DNA of 64,000 bases. Origin: Alphaproteobacteria bacterium. Its GTDB lineage: Bacteria > Pseudomonadota > Alphaproteobacteria > CALKHQ01. The notes under the pieces were generated by a model. That model saw only the letters and a list, made by a program, of their open reading frames with translations, made no database searches and was not told the DNA's origin. Shown piece by piece: positions 44,916 through 52,810 of the stretch. The first letter of the stretch is position 1, and every line of letters begins with the position of its first letter. The position numbers and the translations under genes are program-made. The stretch spans positions 158,250-222,249 of the forward strand of contig JAWKYB010000011.1 of assembly GCA_041396705.1 (NCBI GenBank). Direction: 5' to 3'.

Positions 44916-45656
44916 TCACCACAGCGCCTTGACCAGCAGCAGGCCGGCCGAGAGGGTGCAGATTGCCAGCACGCCGGTGCGGACGTAACCCTTGTCGACC
45001 AGCCTGGCGGCGAGGCCGGACACGGCGAAGCCGATCGCCATCGCCGGGATCAGCTTCACGCTCAGCGCCAGGTCGTGCCAATCGAAGGCGCCGAACGCGG
45101 CCAGCGCGGCGATCGACATCGCCGCGCCGACGGTGAAATAGGCGGCGATGGTGGCGCGCATCTGCGGCCCGGCGACGTTCTGGTACACGATCGCCATCGG
45201 CGGCGCGCCGACCGAGGTGATGGTGCCCATGAAGCCGGAGGCAGTGCCGGCGATGAACAGGTTGCGCTTGGAGGCCTCGACCCGCCAGCCGGACAGGCTG
45301 AGGCCCACGCCGGCCAGGATCATCAGCGCGAAGATGACCAGGAACTGCTCCGGCGGCAGCAGACCCACCACCAGGCCGGCCAGGAACGAGGCCGGAATAC
45401 GCCCGGCCAGCGCCGAAGCGAGGTCGCCGTAACGGATCTGCGAGCGTTCGCGGATCGCCAGCAGCACGGCCAGGCCCAGCGCCAGCACCAGCAGCGGCCC
45501 CGGCACCATCACCGGGTCGATCACCGCCAGGATCGGCGCGGCGACGATGCCGAAGCCGACGCCGATCGAGCCCTGCACCAGCGCGGCAAGCGCGACCACC
45601 AGCGAGGCGAAGGCGAACGTCGTCCAGTCGGTAACCATCAGGTCGGCGAGGGTCAC
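44916..45656 (-). CDS. TauE/SafE family anion exporter
   Basis: A 246-residue membrane protein with about eight hydrophobic segments. The duplicated family motif is seen as ALVQGSIGVGFGIVAAPILAVIDP and GFMGTITSVGAPPMAIVYQN. Relatives export sulfite, sulfoacetate or related organic anions. It starts at a GTG at 45656; an ATG at 45638 is an alternative. It lies 15 bp after the aldehyde dehydrogenase gene and 15 bp before the Rieske gene, so it is part of the operon and may export the anion end product. Confidence 0.85.
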   Translation of the reverse strand: MTLADLMVTDWTTFAFASLVVALAALVQGSIGVGFGIVAAPILAVIDPVMVPGPLLVLALGLAVLLAIRERSQIRYGDLASALAGRIPASFLAGLVVGLLPPEQFLVIFALMILAGVGLSLSGWRVEASKRNLFIAGTASGFMGTITSVGAPPMAIVYQNVAGPQMRATIAAYFTVGAAMSIAALAAFGAFDWHDLALSVKLIPAMAIGFAVSGLAARLVDKGYVRTGVLAICTLSAGLLLVKALW

Positions 45657-45671
45657 GCCGCGGCCACTCCG

Positions 45672-47114
45672 TCAGCCGGCGAGGTAGACGGTCTTGGTGG
45701 TGGTGTAGAAGTCCATCACGCCGTGGCCCGCCTGTTCCTTGTAGGTCTGGTTCGACGAATGCTTGATCCCGCCGAACGGCGCGGTCAGCGCGACGCCGGT
45801 GGTCGGGCTGTTCACCTTGATCACGCCGGCGTCGATGCGCTCGGCGAAGTCGATCGCCTTGCCGAGGTCGCGGGTGACCAGCGATGCGGCGAGGCCGTAT
45901 TCGACGTCGTTGGCCATGGCCAGCGCCTGGTCGAGGTCGTCGACCCGCTGCAGGCCGACGACCGGCCCGAAGATCTCCTCGCGCTGCAGGCGCGCGCCGG
46001 CGGGCACGTCGGCGAACACCGTCGGGCGCACGAACCAGCCCTTGTCGCAGCCTTCGCCGGTGACGCGCTCGCCGCCGGCGACCAGCCGGGCGCCTTCCTC
46101 GCGGCCGAGCGCAACATAGCCCAGCACCGTGTTCATCTGGCCTTCGCTGGCCTGCGGGCCCATGCCGACGCCCTGATGCAGGCCGTTGCCGACCGCGATC
46201 GCCGCGGCCTTGGCGGCCACCTTCTCGACCACCGCGTCGTAGATGCTGCCGACCGCCAGCACCCGGCTGGTGCCGGTGCAGGCCTGGCCGCTGAGCCCGA
46301 AGGCGCCGCGCGCGATGACGGTCGCGGCCACTTCGGGGTCGGCGTCCTCCAGCACGATGCACGGGTTCTTGCCGCCCATCTCCAGCTGGGTGCGCCGCTC
46401 CGGCCCGGCCTTGGCATAGATGCCGCAGCCGGTGGCGTAGCTGCCGGTGAAGGTCACCGCGTTGGCGCCGGCGACGACGGCATCGCCGACCTCGGCGCCG
46501 CTGCCCTGGACCAGGGCGATCGCCTCCGCCGGCAGCCCCGCCTCCAGCAGCAGCTCGACCAGCCGCTGGCCCATCAGCGGGGTCAGCCCGGCCGGCTTGA
46601 ACAGCACCGCGTTGCCGGCGGCCAGCGCCGGGCCGATCTTGCGGGCCGGGATCGAGATCGGGAAGTTCCACGGCGTGATCGCCGCGACGATGCCGACCGG
46701 CCGGCGCAGGGTCATCACGATCTGGCCGCCCTCGGCCGGGAAGGTCTCGCCGCGCAGCCGCAGCGCCTCGCCGGCATAGAGCCGGAAATTGGCGGCGGTC
46801 CGCTTCACCTCGTTGGACGACTCGGCCAGGGTCTTGCCTTCCTCGCGGGTCAGCTCGCGGGCCAGCTCGTCGGTGCGGGCCAGCATCAGCTCGGCCATGC
46901 GCTCCAGCACCTGCATGCGCTGCTCCGGCGACGACTTCGCCCACGCCGCCGCGCCGCGGCGCAGGCCGGCGACCGCCGCCTCGACATCGGCCGGGCCGGA
47001 TGCGGGGAAGGCGCCGATCAGGTCGTCGGTGTCGGCCGGGTTGCGACGCTCGAAGCTGCGGCCGGTGGCGGCCGGCCGCCACTGACCGGCGACGAAATTC
47101 AGGTTCGCGCTCAC
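45672..47114 (-). CDS. NAD(P)-dependent aldehyde dehydrogenase
   Basis: A 480-residue aldehyde dehydrogenase. Cofactor-binding AITPWNFPISIPARKIGPAL, catalytic Glu in TQLEMGGKNPCIVLEDAD and the nucleophile Cys in SGQACTGTSRVLAVG are intact, followed by EEIFGPVVGLQRVDD. It is closest in style to the alpha-ketoglutarate/succinate-semialdehyde dehydrogenase group. The start is a GTG at 47114 overlapping the GlcG-like gene's stop. It probably oxidises the aldehyde released by the HpaI-type aldolase three genes downstream. Confidence 0.9.
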   Translation of the reverse strand: MSANLNFVAGQWRPAATGRSFERRNPADTDDLIGAFPASGPADVEAAVAGLRRGAAAWAKSSPEQRMQVLERMAELMLARTDELARELTREEGKTLAESSNEVKRTAANFRLYAGEALRLRGETFPAEGGQIVMTLRRPVGIVAAITPWNFPISIPARKIGPALAAGNAVLFKPAGLTPLMGQRLVELLLEAGLPAEAIALVQGSGAEVGDAVVAGANAVTFTGSYATGCGIYAKAGPERRTQLEMGGKNPCIVLEDADPEVAATVIARGAFGLSGQACTGTSRVLAVGSIYDAVVEKVAAKAAAIAVGNGLHQGVGMGPQASEGQMNTVLGYVALGREEGARLVAGGERVTGEGCDKGWFVRPTVFADVPAGARLQREEIFGPVVGLQRVDDLDQALAMANDVEYGLAASLVTRDLGKAIDFAERIDAGVIKVNSPTTGVALTAPFGGIKHSSNQTYKEQAGHGVMDFYTTTKTVYLAG

Positions 47115-47581
47115 GCCTTCTTCGCCTGGTCCGGAACTGTGACGGCACCGCCGCCGGTGCGCTGCATGTGGTCGGCGAAGGCCTGGATGCCGGCCTCGCA
47201 CACCGCGATGTCCTGCTCGCCGTTGCCGCCGGACACGCCGATGCCGCCGACGACCTGGCCGTCGACATAGATCGGGAAGCCGCCGACGAACACCGTGATC
47301 CGGCCGCCGTGCTGGGTGAAGATGCCCCAGGCCTCCTCGCCCGGATAGGTGTTGGTGAAGGTATGGGTGACGCGGCGATGGCCGGCGGCGGTGAACGCCT
47401 TGTTCTCGGCGATCTGCACGCTGGTCACCTTGGCGCCGTCGAGCCGGCGCAGCGCGATCGGATAGCCGGCGTCGTCGGCGATGCAGATGACGTGCTTGTT
47501 GCCGAGTTCCTCGGCCTTGCGCTGGGCGGCGTCCAGAATCAACTCGGCCTCGGCGAGGTCGAGCGCCTGCTTGGTGATCAT
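47111..47581 (-). CDS. GlcG/HbpS-family haem-binding-like protein (DUF336)
   Basis: A 156-residue protein typical of the GlcG/HbpS family: ALDLAEAELILDAAQRKAEELG, VICIADDAGYPIALRRLDGAK, KAFTAAGHRR, WGIFTQHGGRITVFVGGFPIYVDGQVVGGIGVSGGNGEQD. Members bind haem or occur as accessory subunits in catabolic operons such as glc. The ATG at 47581 is preferred over the extended frame. Directly upstream is a long perfect inverted repeat. Confidence 0.85.
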   Translation of the reverse strand: MITKQALDLAEAELILDAAQRKAEELGNKHVICIADDAGYPIALRRLDGAKVTSVQIAENKAFTAAGHRRVTHTFTNTYPGEEAWGIFTQHGGRITVFVGGFPIYVDGQVVGGIGVSGGNGEQDIAVCEAGIQAFADHMQRTGGGAVTVPDQAKKA

Positions 47582-47616
47582 GAGGGCAGTTCTCTCCCGT
47601 GGGTGACCGCCCACTT

Positions 47617-47702
47617 GTAGCCCGGATGGAGCGAAGCGCAATCCGGGGCACTCGGCAGCATTGTCAGGGGTCCCGGATTGCGCTTCGCTCCATCCGGGCT
47701 AC
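47617..47702. repeat. 31-bp perfect inverted repeat (REP-like) between two operon genes
   Basis: Bases 47617-47647 and 47672-47702 are exact reverse complements, 31 bp each, around a 24-base centre. The arm begins GTAGCCCGGATGGAGCGAAG. This matches a short dispersed palindrome known from many proteobacterial genomes. It is not flanked by a transposase. It lies 13 bp before the di-iron enzyme's stop and 36 bp ahead of the GlcG-like gene, and could form a very stable RNA hairpin there. Confidence 0.9.
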
Positions 47703-47714
47703 GGATCAGTGCGT

Positions 47715-48443
47715 CTACTCAGCGGCGACCTGCATCGGCTCGGCCAGGTACTTGTTGTACAGGCCGTCGAGATAGAGCCGGCGCATCATCGTCGCTTCCT
47801 TGACGCAGCGGATGCACGCCTCCTTCTTCTCGTCGCTGTCGGCCAGCCGCTCGAGGATCTCGAAGCCGCGCTCGCCGTGCTCGGTGTCGGCGATGATGTG
47901 CAGCCGGAAGAACACGACCTCCTCCTCGGTGAAGCCGTATTGCTCGATCAGCGGCGGCGTGGTGCGGCTGTAGATCTGCGGCACCTGGCTCTCCAGCCCG
48001 ACCAGCAGGCCGGCGACCGCCTCGTGGGTCGGCCGGTATGACTGGCGGAAGCACCAGGACTGCAGGCCCAGCGTCTCCGGCAGCAGCTCGCCGTTCAGCT
48101 GGGCGTTCTCGATCTCGGCGCGGCTCTTGCCGCAATGCTCGGCGAACTCGATCAGCAGGTCGGTGTGCTTGACCTGCGGGAAGCCCTCCTCGCCGACGAA
48201 GCCTTCCTCCTCCATCATGTTCTCGAGCAGGAACTCGCGGATCTGCTGGTCCGGCGCGTTGGCGTAGACCGTGCCGCACCACCACGGGAAATGATGGACG
48301 TAGTGATAGTGCTGCTTGGCCCATTCGCCGAGCAGCTCGCGGTTCAGCCCGCCGGTCACCCAGGCCTCGCTCCACGGATGCACCTTGGAATGGCGGCCCT
48401 GGATCGCCGCCTCGACCTTCTCGCGGAACGCGCTTTTCGCCAT
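47715..48443 (-). CDS. haem-oxygenase-like di-iron oxidase (CADD/TenA/PqqC fold)
   Basis: A 242-residue all-helical protein. It holds the complete ligand set of the haem-oxygenase-like di-iron family: E86 and H93 (EEGFPQVKHTDLL), E151 (GLESQVP), and H182, D186 and H189 (HIIADTEH). The E-x6-H and H-x3-D-x2-H spacings match Chlamydia CADD, so it is probably a true metal-using oxidase rather than metal-free PqqC or TenA. Family members activate O2 to oxidise amines, amino or fatty acids. A GTATAC palindrome lies 47 bp upstream of its ATG, shared with gntR. Confidence 0.85.
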   Translation of the reverse strand: MAKSAFREKVEAAIQGRHSKVHPWSEAWVTGGLNRELLGEWAKQHYHYVHHFPWWCGTVYANAPDQQIREFLLENMMEEEGFVGEEGFPQVKHTDLLIEFAEHCGKSRAEIENAQLNGELLPETLGLQSWCFRQSYRPTHEAVAGLLVGLESQVPQIYSRTTPPLIEQYGFTEEEVVFFRLHIIADTEHGERGFEILERLADSDEKKEACIRCVKEATMMRRLYLDGLYNKYLAEPMQVAAE

Positions 48444-48483
48444 CTGACCGATCCTCCTCGACATGCCGGCGCTCGAAAGTCCG

Positions 48484-48500
48484 GATACTGTATACAATCC
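48484..48500. promoter_or_regulatory. putative GntR operator upstream of the di-iron oxidase gene
   Basis: ACTGTATACAATCC contains the palindrome TGTATACA (48489-48496), 46 bp upstream of the di-iron gene start. The nine bases GTATACAAT are also found, in the opposite orientation, directly upstream of gntR. FCD-type GntR regulators commonly bind TTGTATACAA-like sites. Confidence 0.55.
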
Positions 48501-48544
48501 TTTTTCGGGATCAAGACCGTTGTGCCGCCGCCGACCGGCCCGGT

Positions 48545-49462
48545 TCAGCCGCCGGCGATGCTGCGCCAGACCGCGCCGGCGACCGCCACGTCCTCCAGTG
48601 CGATGCCGACCGACTTGAACACCAGCACGCCGCCTTCGGAGACCCGGTGCGCATCCGGCGCGGCCAGCGCCGTCGCCGCCTCGACAACGGCGTCGCGGCG
48701 CAGCGCACCGGCGGCCTCTGCCAGGATCAGGTCGCCGGCCTCGGCGAAGGCCTGCGGCGCCCACTCCACCACCACCCGCTCGGCCCGCCGGAAGGCGGCG
48801 GCATCGAGCTCGGCGCCATCGGGCAGGGTGCAGCCGACCGCGGCGACGAAACTGCCGGCGGCCAGGGCGTCGCCGGACAGCACCGGCGTCTTCGACCGCG
48901 TGGCGGTGACGACCAGACGCGCGCCCGCCAGCGCGGCGTCGCCGGCCGCCGGCACGGTCCGCACCCCGGTCTCGTCGGCAATGGCGGCACAGCAGGCGGC
49001 GGCATCGCCGCGGCTGACGAAGCGGATTTCCACCAGCTGGAACCGGCGGGCCAGCGCCCGGGCGTGGGCCCGCCCCTGCACGCCGGTGCCGTAGACCGTC
49101 AGAACGTCGGCGTCGGGCCGGGCCAGCGCCTGCGCGACGGCCGCGGTCACCGCGGCGGTGCGGATCTCGGTGAAGGCGTCCGCCTCCATGCAGGCCAGCG
49201 GGGCGCCGCTGTTCGCGTCGAACAGCAGCACCACGAAGCGGAAGCGGCCGTCGACGGTGGTGTAGATCTTGGCGCCGGCGATGCCTTGCGACGGCAGCAC
49301 GGCCGCCATGGTGCTGAGTTTGGTGCTGCCGGCGGCGATGCGCTGGCGCGCCTGGATCGCCGCCCGGCCGGCGGCCTGGTCGGCAAAGGCGGCGGCGACC
49401 GCGTCGACGGCGGCGCCGAGGTCGGCGTGGGCACGGACCTCGGCGTCGCCGATCAGGCGCAC
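48545..49462 (-). CDS. ornithine cyclodeaminase / mu-crystallin family protein
   Basis: A 305-residue NAD(P)-binding protein: QARQRIAAGSTKLSTMAAVLP, GAKIYTTVDG, LLFDANSGAPLACMEADAFTEIRTAA with the conserved Glu/Arg, and the Rossmann loop VYGTGVQGRAHARAL. Members include ornithine cyclodeaminase, alanine dehydrogenase and ketimine or imino-acid reductases, and the substrate cannot be fixed. It starts at a GTG at 49462 overlapping the gntR stop by ten bases. Linked to gntR, it probably acts on the imino or amino acid handled by the adjacent transporter and oxidase. Confidence 0.87.
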   Translation of the reverse strand: MRLIGDAEVRAHADLGAAVDAVAAAFADQAAGRAAIQARQRIAAGSTKLSTMAAVLPSQGIAGAKIYTTVDGRFRFVVLLFDANSGAPLACMEADAFTEIRTAAVTAAVAQALARPDADVLTVYGTGVQGRAHARALARRFQLVEIRFVSRGDAAACCAAIADETGVRTVPAAGDAALAGARLVVTATRSKTPVLSGDALAAGSFVAAVGCTLPDGAELDAAAFRRAERVVVEWAPQAFAEAGDLILAEAAGALRRDAVVEAATALAAPDAHRVSEGGVLVFKSVGIALEDVAVAGAVWRSIAGG

Positions 49463-50223
49463 GCCGCCGCTTCCCGGCGCGGCTCGCCGACGACGCCGGC
49501 GCTGTCGCGCTCCAGCAGCTGGTCGCCGACCGAACTGACATGCCGGCTGGCCAGCAGCGCCGCCAGCTCCTGGTCCGCCTCCAGCACCGCGCGAAGGATC
49601 GCGGCGTGCTCGTTCCAGGATTCGCGCGCCCGCTCCTCGGAGATGCGGGCGAACAGCCAGTAGGTCTTGGCCCTGAGCGTGCCCATGAAATCGGCCAGAT
49701 GCCGGTTGGCGCCGGCCTCGGCCAGGGCGACGTGGAAGGCGTCGTTGAGGTCGCGCAACGCCGCCAGGTCGTTGCGCGACGCGGCGGCCTCGCCCGCGCG
49801 CAGGATCTCTGCCATCCGCCGGCCGGCCTCGGGCGTACAGCGGCGCGCCGCCAGCCGGGCGCACAGGCCTTCCAGCGCGGCGCGCAGCTCGATCACCTCG
49901 CGCGCCTCGTCGACCGAAAGCGCGGCGACCGAGGCGCCGCGGCGCGGCGCGATCTCGACGATGCCCTCGCTGCGCAGCGTCTTCAGCGCCTCGCGCACCG
50001 GGTTGCGCGACACGCCGAACATGCGGGCGATGCGGTCCTCGACCAGCCGCTCGCCGGGCTTGAACCGGCCCGCCAGGATCGCGTCGCGCAGCGCCGCCGT
50101 CACCATGTCGTTCAGCGACTGGTGGCGCTGGCCGAGCGCGAGCGCGCCATCGTCGGGCAAGCCTTGCTGCGTGCCGTCCAATTGCGGTGTCCTCCGTGGC
50201 GAATCCTTGACGCTGTTGTTCAT
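49453..50223 (-). CDS. GntR family regulator (FCD subfamily)
   Basis: A 256-residue regulator. Its N-terminal winged HTH (VTAALRDAILAGRFKPGERLVEDRIARMFGVSRNPVREALKTL) is followed by a helical FCD effector domain with the metal-binding His pattern (DLNDAFHVALAEAG, NEHAAILRAV). The ATG at 50223 directly adjoins a GTATAC palindrome, indicating autoregulation. The same half-site occurs before the di-iron oxidase gene. It is divergent from the ABC importer operon, 107 bp away, and may control that as well. Confidence 0.92.
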   Translation of the reverse strand: MNNSVKDSPRRTPQLDGTQQGLPDDGALALGQRHQSLNDMVTAALRDAILAGRFKPGERLVEDRIARMFGVSRNPVREALKTLRSEGIVEIAPRRGASVAALSVDEAREVIELRAALEGLCARLAARRCTPEAGRRMAEILRAGEAAASRNDLAALRDLNDAFHVALAEAGANRHLADFMGTLRAKTYWLFARISEERARESWNEHAAILRAVLEADQELAALLASRHVSSVGDQLLERDSAGVVGEPRREAAACA

Positions 50224-50234
50224 TGTATACCATC
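50224..50234. promoter_or_regulatory. putative GntR operator at the gntR start
   Basis: TGTATACCATC touches the gntR start codon and contains GTATAC at 50225-50230. Read with the preceding bases on the opposite strand it gives GGTATACAAT, sharing GTATACAAT with the site upstream of the di-iron oxidase gene. It lies between gntR and the divergent transporter operon. Confidence 0.5.
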
Positions 50235-50330
50235 ATCGCGCGCTGTCGCCTATTCCGCTCGGGCCGGGCGGCGTGCGACCCAAGAGCGCCCCGCTGCGGC
50301 GGGCACAGAATGGACGGGGGAGTTTGACTG

Positions 50331-51812
50331 ATGGGGTTGGACATTCTGCCTAGGTTTGTCCTCGGAGCGGCCGTCGCCGCCGGCCTGATGGCGCCGGCCT
50401 TCGCCGCCGAGGTCACGATCGCGATCGGATCGGAGCCGACGACGCTGGACCCGCAGCAGCGCGACGATGGCGGCGAGCGCGCGGTCAACGACAACATCTA
50501 CGAGACGCTGATGGCGCGGACCGCGTCGGGCGAGCTGGTGCCGGGCCTGGCCGCCGCCGCGCCGACCCAGGTCGACGCCACCACCTGGGAATTCAAGCTG
50601 CGCGAGGGCGTCAGCTTCCATAACGGCGAGCCGTTCGATGCCGCCGCGGTGGTGCACAGCGTCACCCGCATCATCGACCCCGCGTTCAACTCCGAGCAGA
50701 GCTCGTTCTTCTCAACCATCACCGGCGCCGAGGCGGTCGACCCGACCACGGTGCACATCCTCACCTCCGGCCCCGACCCGATCCTGCCGGCGCGGATGTA
50801 CTGGATGAAGATGGTGCCGCCGCAGGCCTCGCAGGAAGAGGGCTTCGGCGAGCATCCGGTCGGAACCGGGCCCTATGCGTTCCAGGAGTGGCAGCGCGGC
50901 AGCGCCATCACGCTGACCGCCAACCCGGACTATTGGGGCGCGGCGCCGGCGATCGATACGGTCAACTACCGGTTCGTCGAGGAATCCGGCACCCGGCTGG
51001 CCGGCCTGCTGGCGGGCGAATACGACCTGATCACCAACCTGCAGCCGGAATTCGTCGACCAGGTGCCGCAGGCGGCGCACGTCTCCGGCCTCGAGCTGCC
51101 GATCGTCATCCTGTCGGCGATCAGCGGGCCGACCCAGGACGTGCGGGTGCGCCAGGCGCTGAACTACGCCGTCGACAAGGAGGTGCTGGCGCAGAACCTG
51201 TTCGAGGGCTATGCGCAGGTGGCGCACGGCCAGCTGCTGGCGCCGTCGTTCTTCGGCTACAACCCGGCCGTCGCCGGCTATCCCTACGACCCGGACAAGG
51301 CGCGCGCCCTGCTGGAGGAGGCCGGCGCCGTCGGCACCGAGGTGGAGATCATCGGCACCTCCGGCCGCTGGCTGAAGGACCGCGAGCTGGTCGAAGTGAT
51401 TGCCGGCTTCTGGCAGGAGGTGGGCGTGACCCCGGTCGTGCGCATCTTCGAGTTCGACGAGTATCTGAACCGGCTGTTCGACCGCGAGACCCGCGGCGAC
51501 GCCATTTTCGTGGTCAGCTCGAACGAGCTGCTCGACGCCGACCGTCCGTTCTCGGCCTACTACCATCAGGGCGGCATCGGCGCGTCGAACCAGGACCAGC
51601 ACCTGGCCGACCTGATCGACCAGGCGCGGACCGAGACCGATGTGGCCACGCGCGAGGCGCTGTACCACGAGGCGGTGCAGCTGGCATTCGACCAGGCCTA
51701 TTTCCTGTGGCTGCTGAACATCGAGGACATCTACGGCATGTCCGAGCGGCTGCAGTGGACCCCGCGGGTCGACGCCAAGCTGCTGGTCAGCGAAATGGCA
51801 GTCGCCGAATAG
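50331..51812 (+). CDS. ABC importer substrate-binding protein (peptide/opine/nickel family)
   Basis: A 493-residue family 5 solute-binding protein with a signal peptide (PRFVLGAAVAAGLMAPAFAAE). Typical segments: IGSEPTTLDPQQRDDG, WEFKLREGVSFHNGEPFDAAAVVHS, GTGPYAFQEWQRGSAITLTANPDYWG, DVRVRQALNYAVDKE. GGGGGAG lies nine bases before the ATG. It is the first of five co-directional genes forming a complete importer for peptides or similar amino compounds. The adjacent gntR/cyclodeaminase and oxidase genes suggest the cargo is then oxidised. The cargo is unknown. Confidence 0.92.
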   Translation: MGLDILPRFVLGAAVAAGLMAPAFAAEVTIAIGSEPTTLDPQQRDDGGERAVNDNIYETLMARTASGELVPGLAAAAPTQVDATTWEFKLREGVSFHNGEPFDAAAVVHSVTRIIDPAFNSEQSSFFSTITGAEAVDPTTVHILTSGPDPILPARMYWMKMVPPQASQEEGFGEHPVGTGPYAFQEWQRGSAITLTANPDYWGAAPAIDTVNYRFVEESGTRLAGLLAGEYDLITNLQPEFVDQVPQAAHVSGLELPIVILSAISGPTQDVRVRQALNYAVDKEVLAQNLFEGYAQVAHGQLLAPSFFGYNPAVAGYPYDPDKARALLEEAGAVGTEVEIIGTSGRWLKDRELVEVIAGFWQEVGVTPVVRIFEFDEYLNRLFDRETRGDAIFVVSSNELLDADRPFSAYYHQGGIGASNQDQHLADLIDQARTETDVATREALYHEAVQLAFDQAYFLWLLNIEDIYGMSERLQWTPRVDAKLLVSEMAVAE

Positions 51813-51883
51813 TCTGACGGCGAGGCCGGGCGGGCGGCGGCGGGGAACCGGCCGTCGCCCGCCTGCCGCTTCCGGAGGGGCCG

Positions 51884-52804
51884 ATGGGTCGATTCATGCT
51901 GGCGCGCATGCGGCACGGCCTGGTCGTGATCCTGGGCGTGACCGTGGTCGTTTTCGTGGTCACCCGCATGATCGGCGACCCGGTCCGCGTGATGCTGCCG
52001 CTGGAGGCAACGGCGGAGCAGCGGGCCGCGTTCGAGGCGCAGCTCGGCTTCGACCGCTCGATCCCGGTGCAGTTCGCCGACTTCTTCGGCGACCTGGTCA
52101 CCCTCGATTTCGGCGAGAGCCTGTGGCAGCACCGGCCGGCGATGGACATCGTGTTCGAGGGCCTGCCCAACACGCTGCTGCTGGTCGGCGCCGGCCTCGG
52201 CCTCGCCATCCTGCTGGCGATCCCGCTCGGCATCCTCGCCGCGCTCAGGCCCGGCAGCTGGGTCGACCGGCTGACCGTGCTGCTCAGCCTGCTCGGCCTG
52301 TCGATTCCGCAATTCTGGCTCGGCCTGATCCTGATCGTGGTGTTCGCGGTCAATTTCGGCTGGCTGCCGCCGGCCGGCAATTTCAAGGCCACCTCGATCA
52401 TCCTGCCGGCGATCACGCTGGCGCTGCCGGCGCTGACCCGGCTGGTGATGGTGGTGCGCTCGCAGATGATCGACGAGCTGAACGCGCAGTATACCAAGAC
52501 GGCCGAGGCCAAGGGCATGCCGTTCCTGCGCGTTGTCGGCGTGCACGCGCTGCGCAACGCCGCGGTGCCGGTGCTGACGCTGGCGGCATGGGAGTTCATC
52601 CGCGCGCTCGCCGGCTATACCGTGGTGGTGGAGAGCGTGTTCGCCTGGCCCGGCCTCGGCCTGACCGCGATCCAGTCGATCGAGCGGCAGGACCTGATCC
52701 TGCTGCAGGCGATCGTGTTCACCGTCGCGATCATGGTGGTGGTCATCAACCTCGCGGTCGACGTCGCCTACAAGGCGATCGACCCGCGCATCAAGCTGGA
52801 CTGA
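51884..52804 (+). CDS. ABC importer permease, DppB type
   Basis: A 306-residue inner-membrane permease of the peptide-transporter family. It has an N-terminal helix (GLVVILGVTVVVFVVTRMIGDPV), the extracytoplasmic GFDRSIPVQF region and the EAA loop before the last helices (QYTKTAEAKGMPFLRVVGVHALRNAAVPVL). CGGAGGGG precedes the ATG at 51884. It forms the channel with the next gene. Confidence 0.93.
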   Translation: MGRFMLARMRHGLVVILGVTVVVFVVTRMIGDPVRVMLPLEATAEQRAAFEAQLGFDRSIPVQFADFFGDLVTLDFGESLWQHRPAMDIVFEGLPNTLLLVGAGLGLAILLAIPLGILAALRPGSWVDRLTVLLSLLGLSIPQFWLGLILIVVFAVNFGWLPPAGNFKATSIILPAITLALPALTRLVMVVRSQMIDELNAQYTKTAEAKGMPFLRVVGVHALRNAAVPVLTLAAWEFIRALAGYTVVVESVFAWPGLGLTAIQSIERQDLILLQAIVFTVAIMVVVINLAVDVAYKAIDPRIKLD

Positions 52805-52810
52805 CCGGCG

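Noticed and set aside
47617..47702. Insertion sequence ends or an attachment site
   Set aside because: No transposase or integrase is present and only 24 bases lie between the arms.
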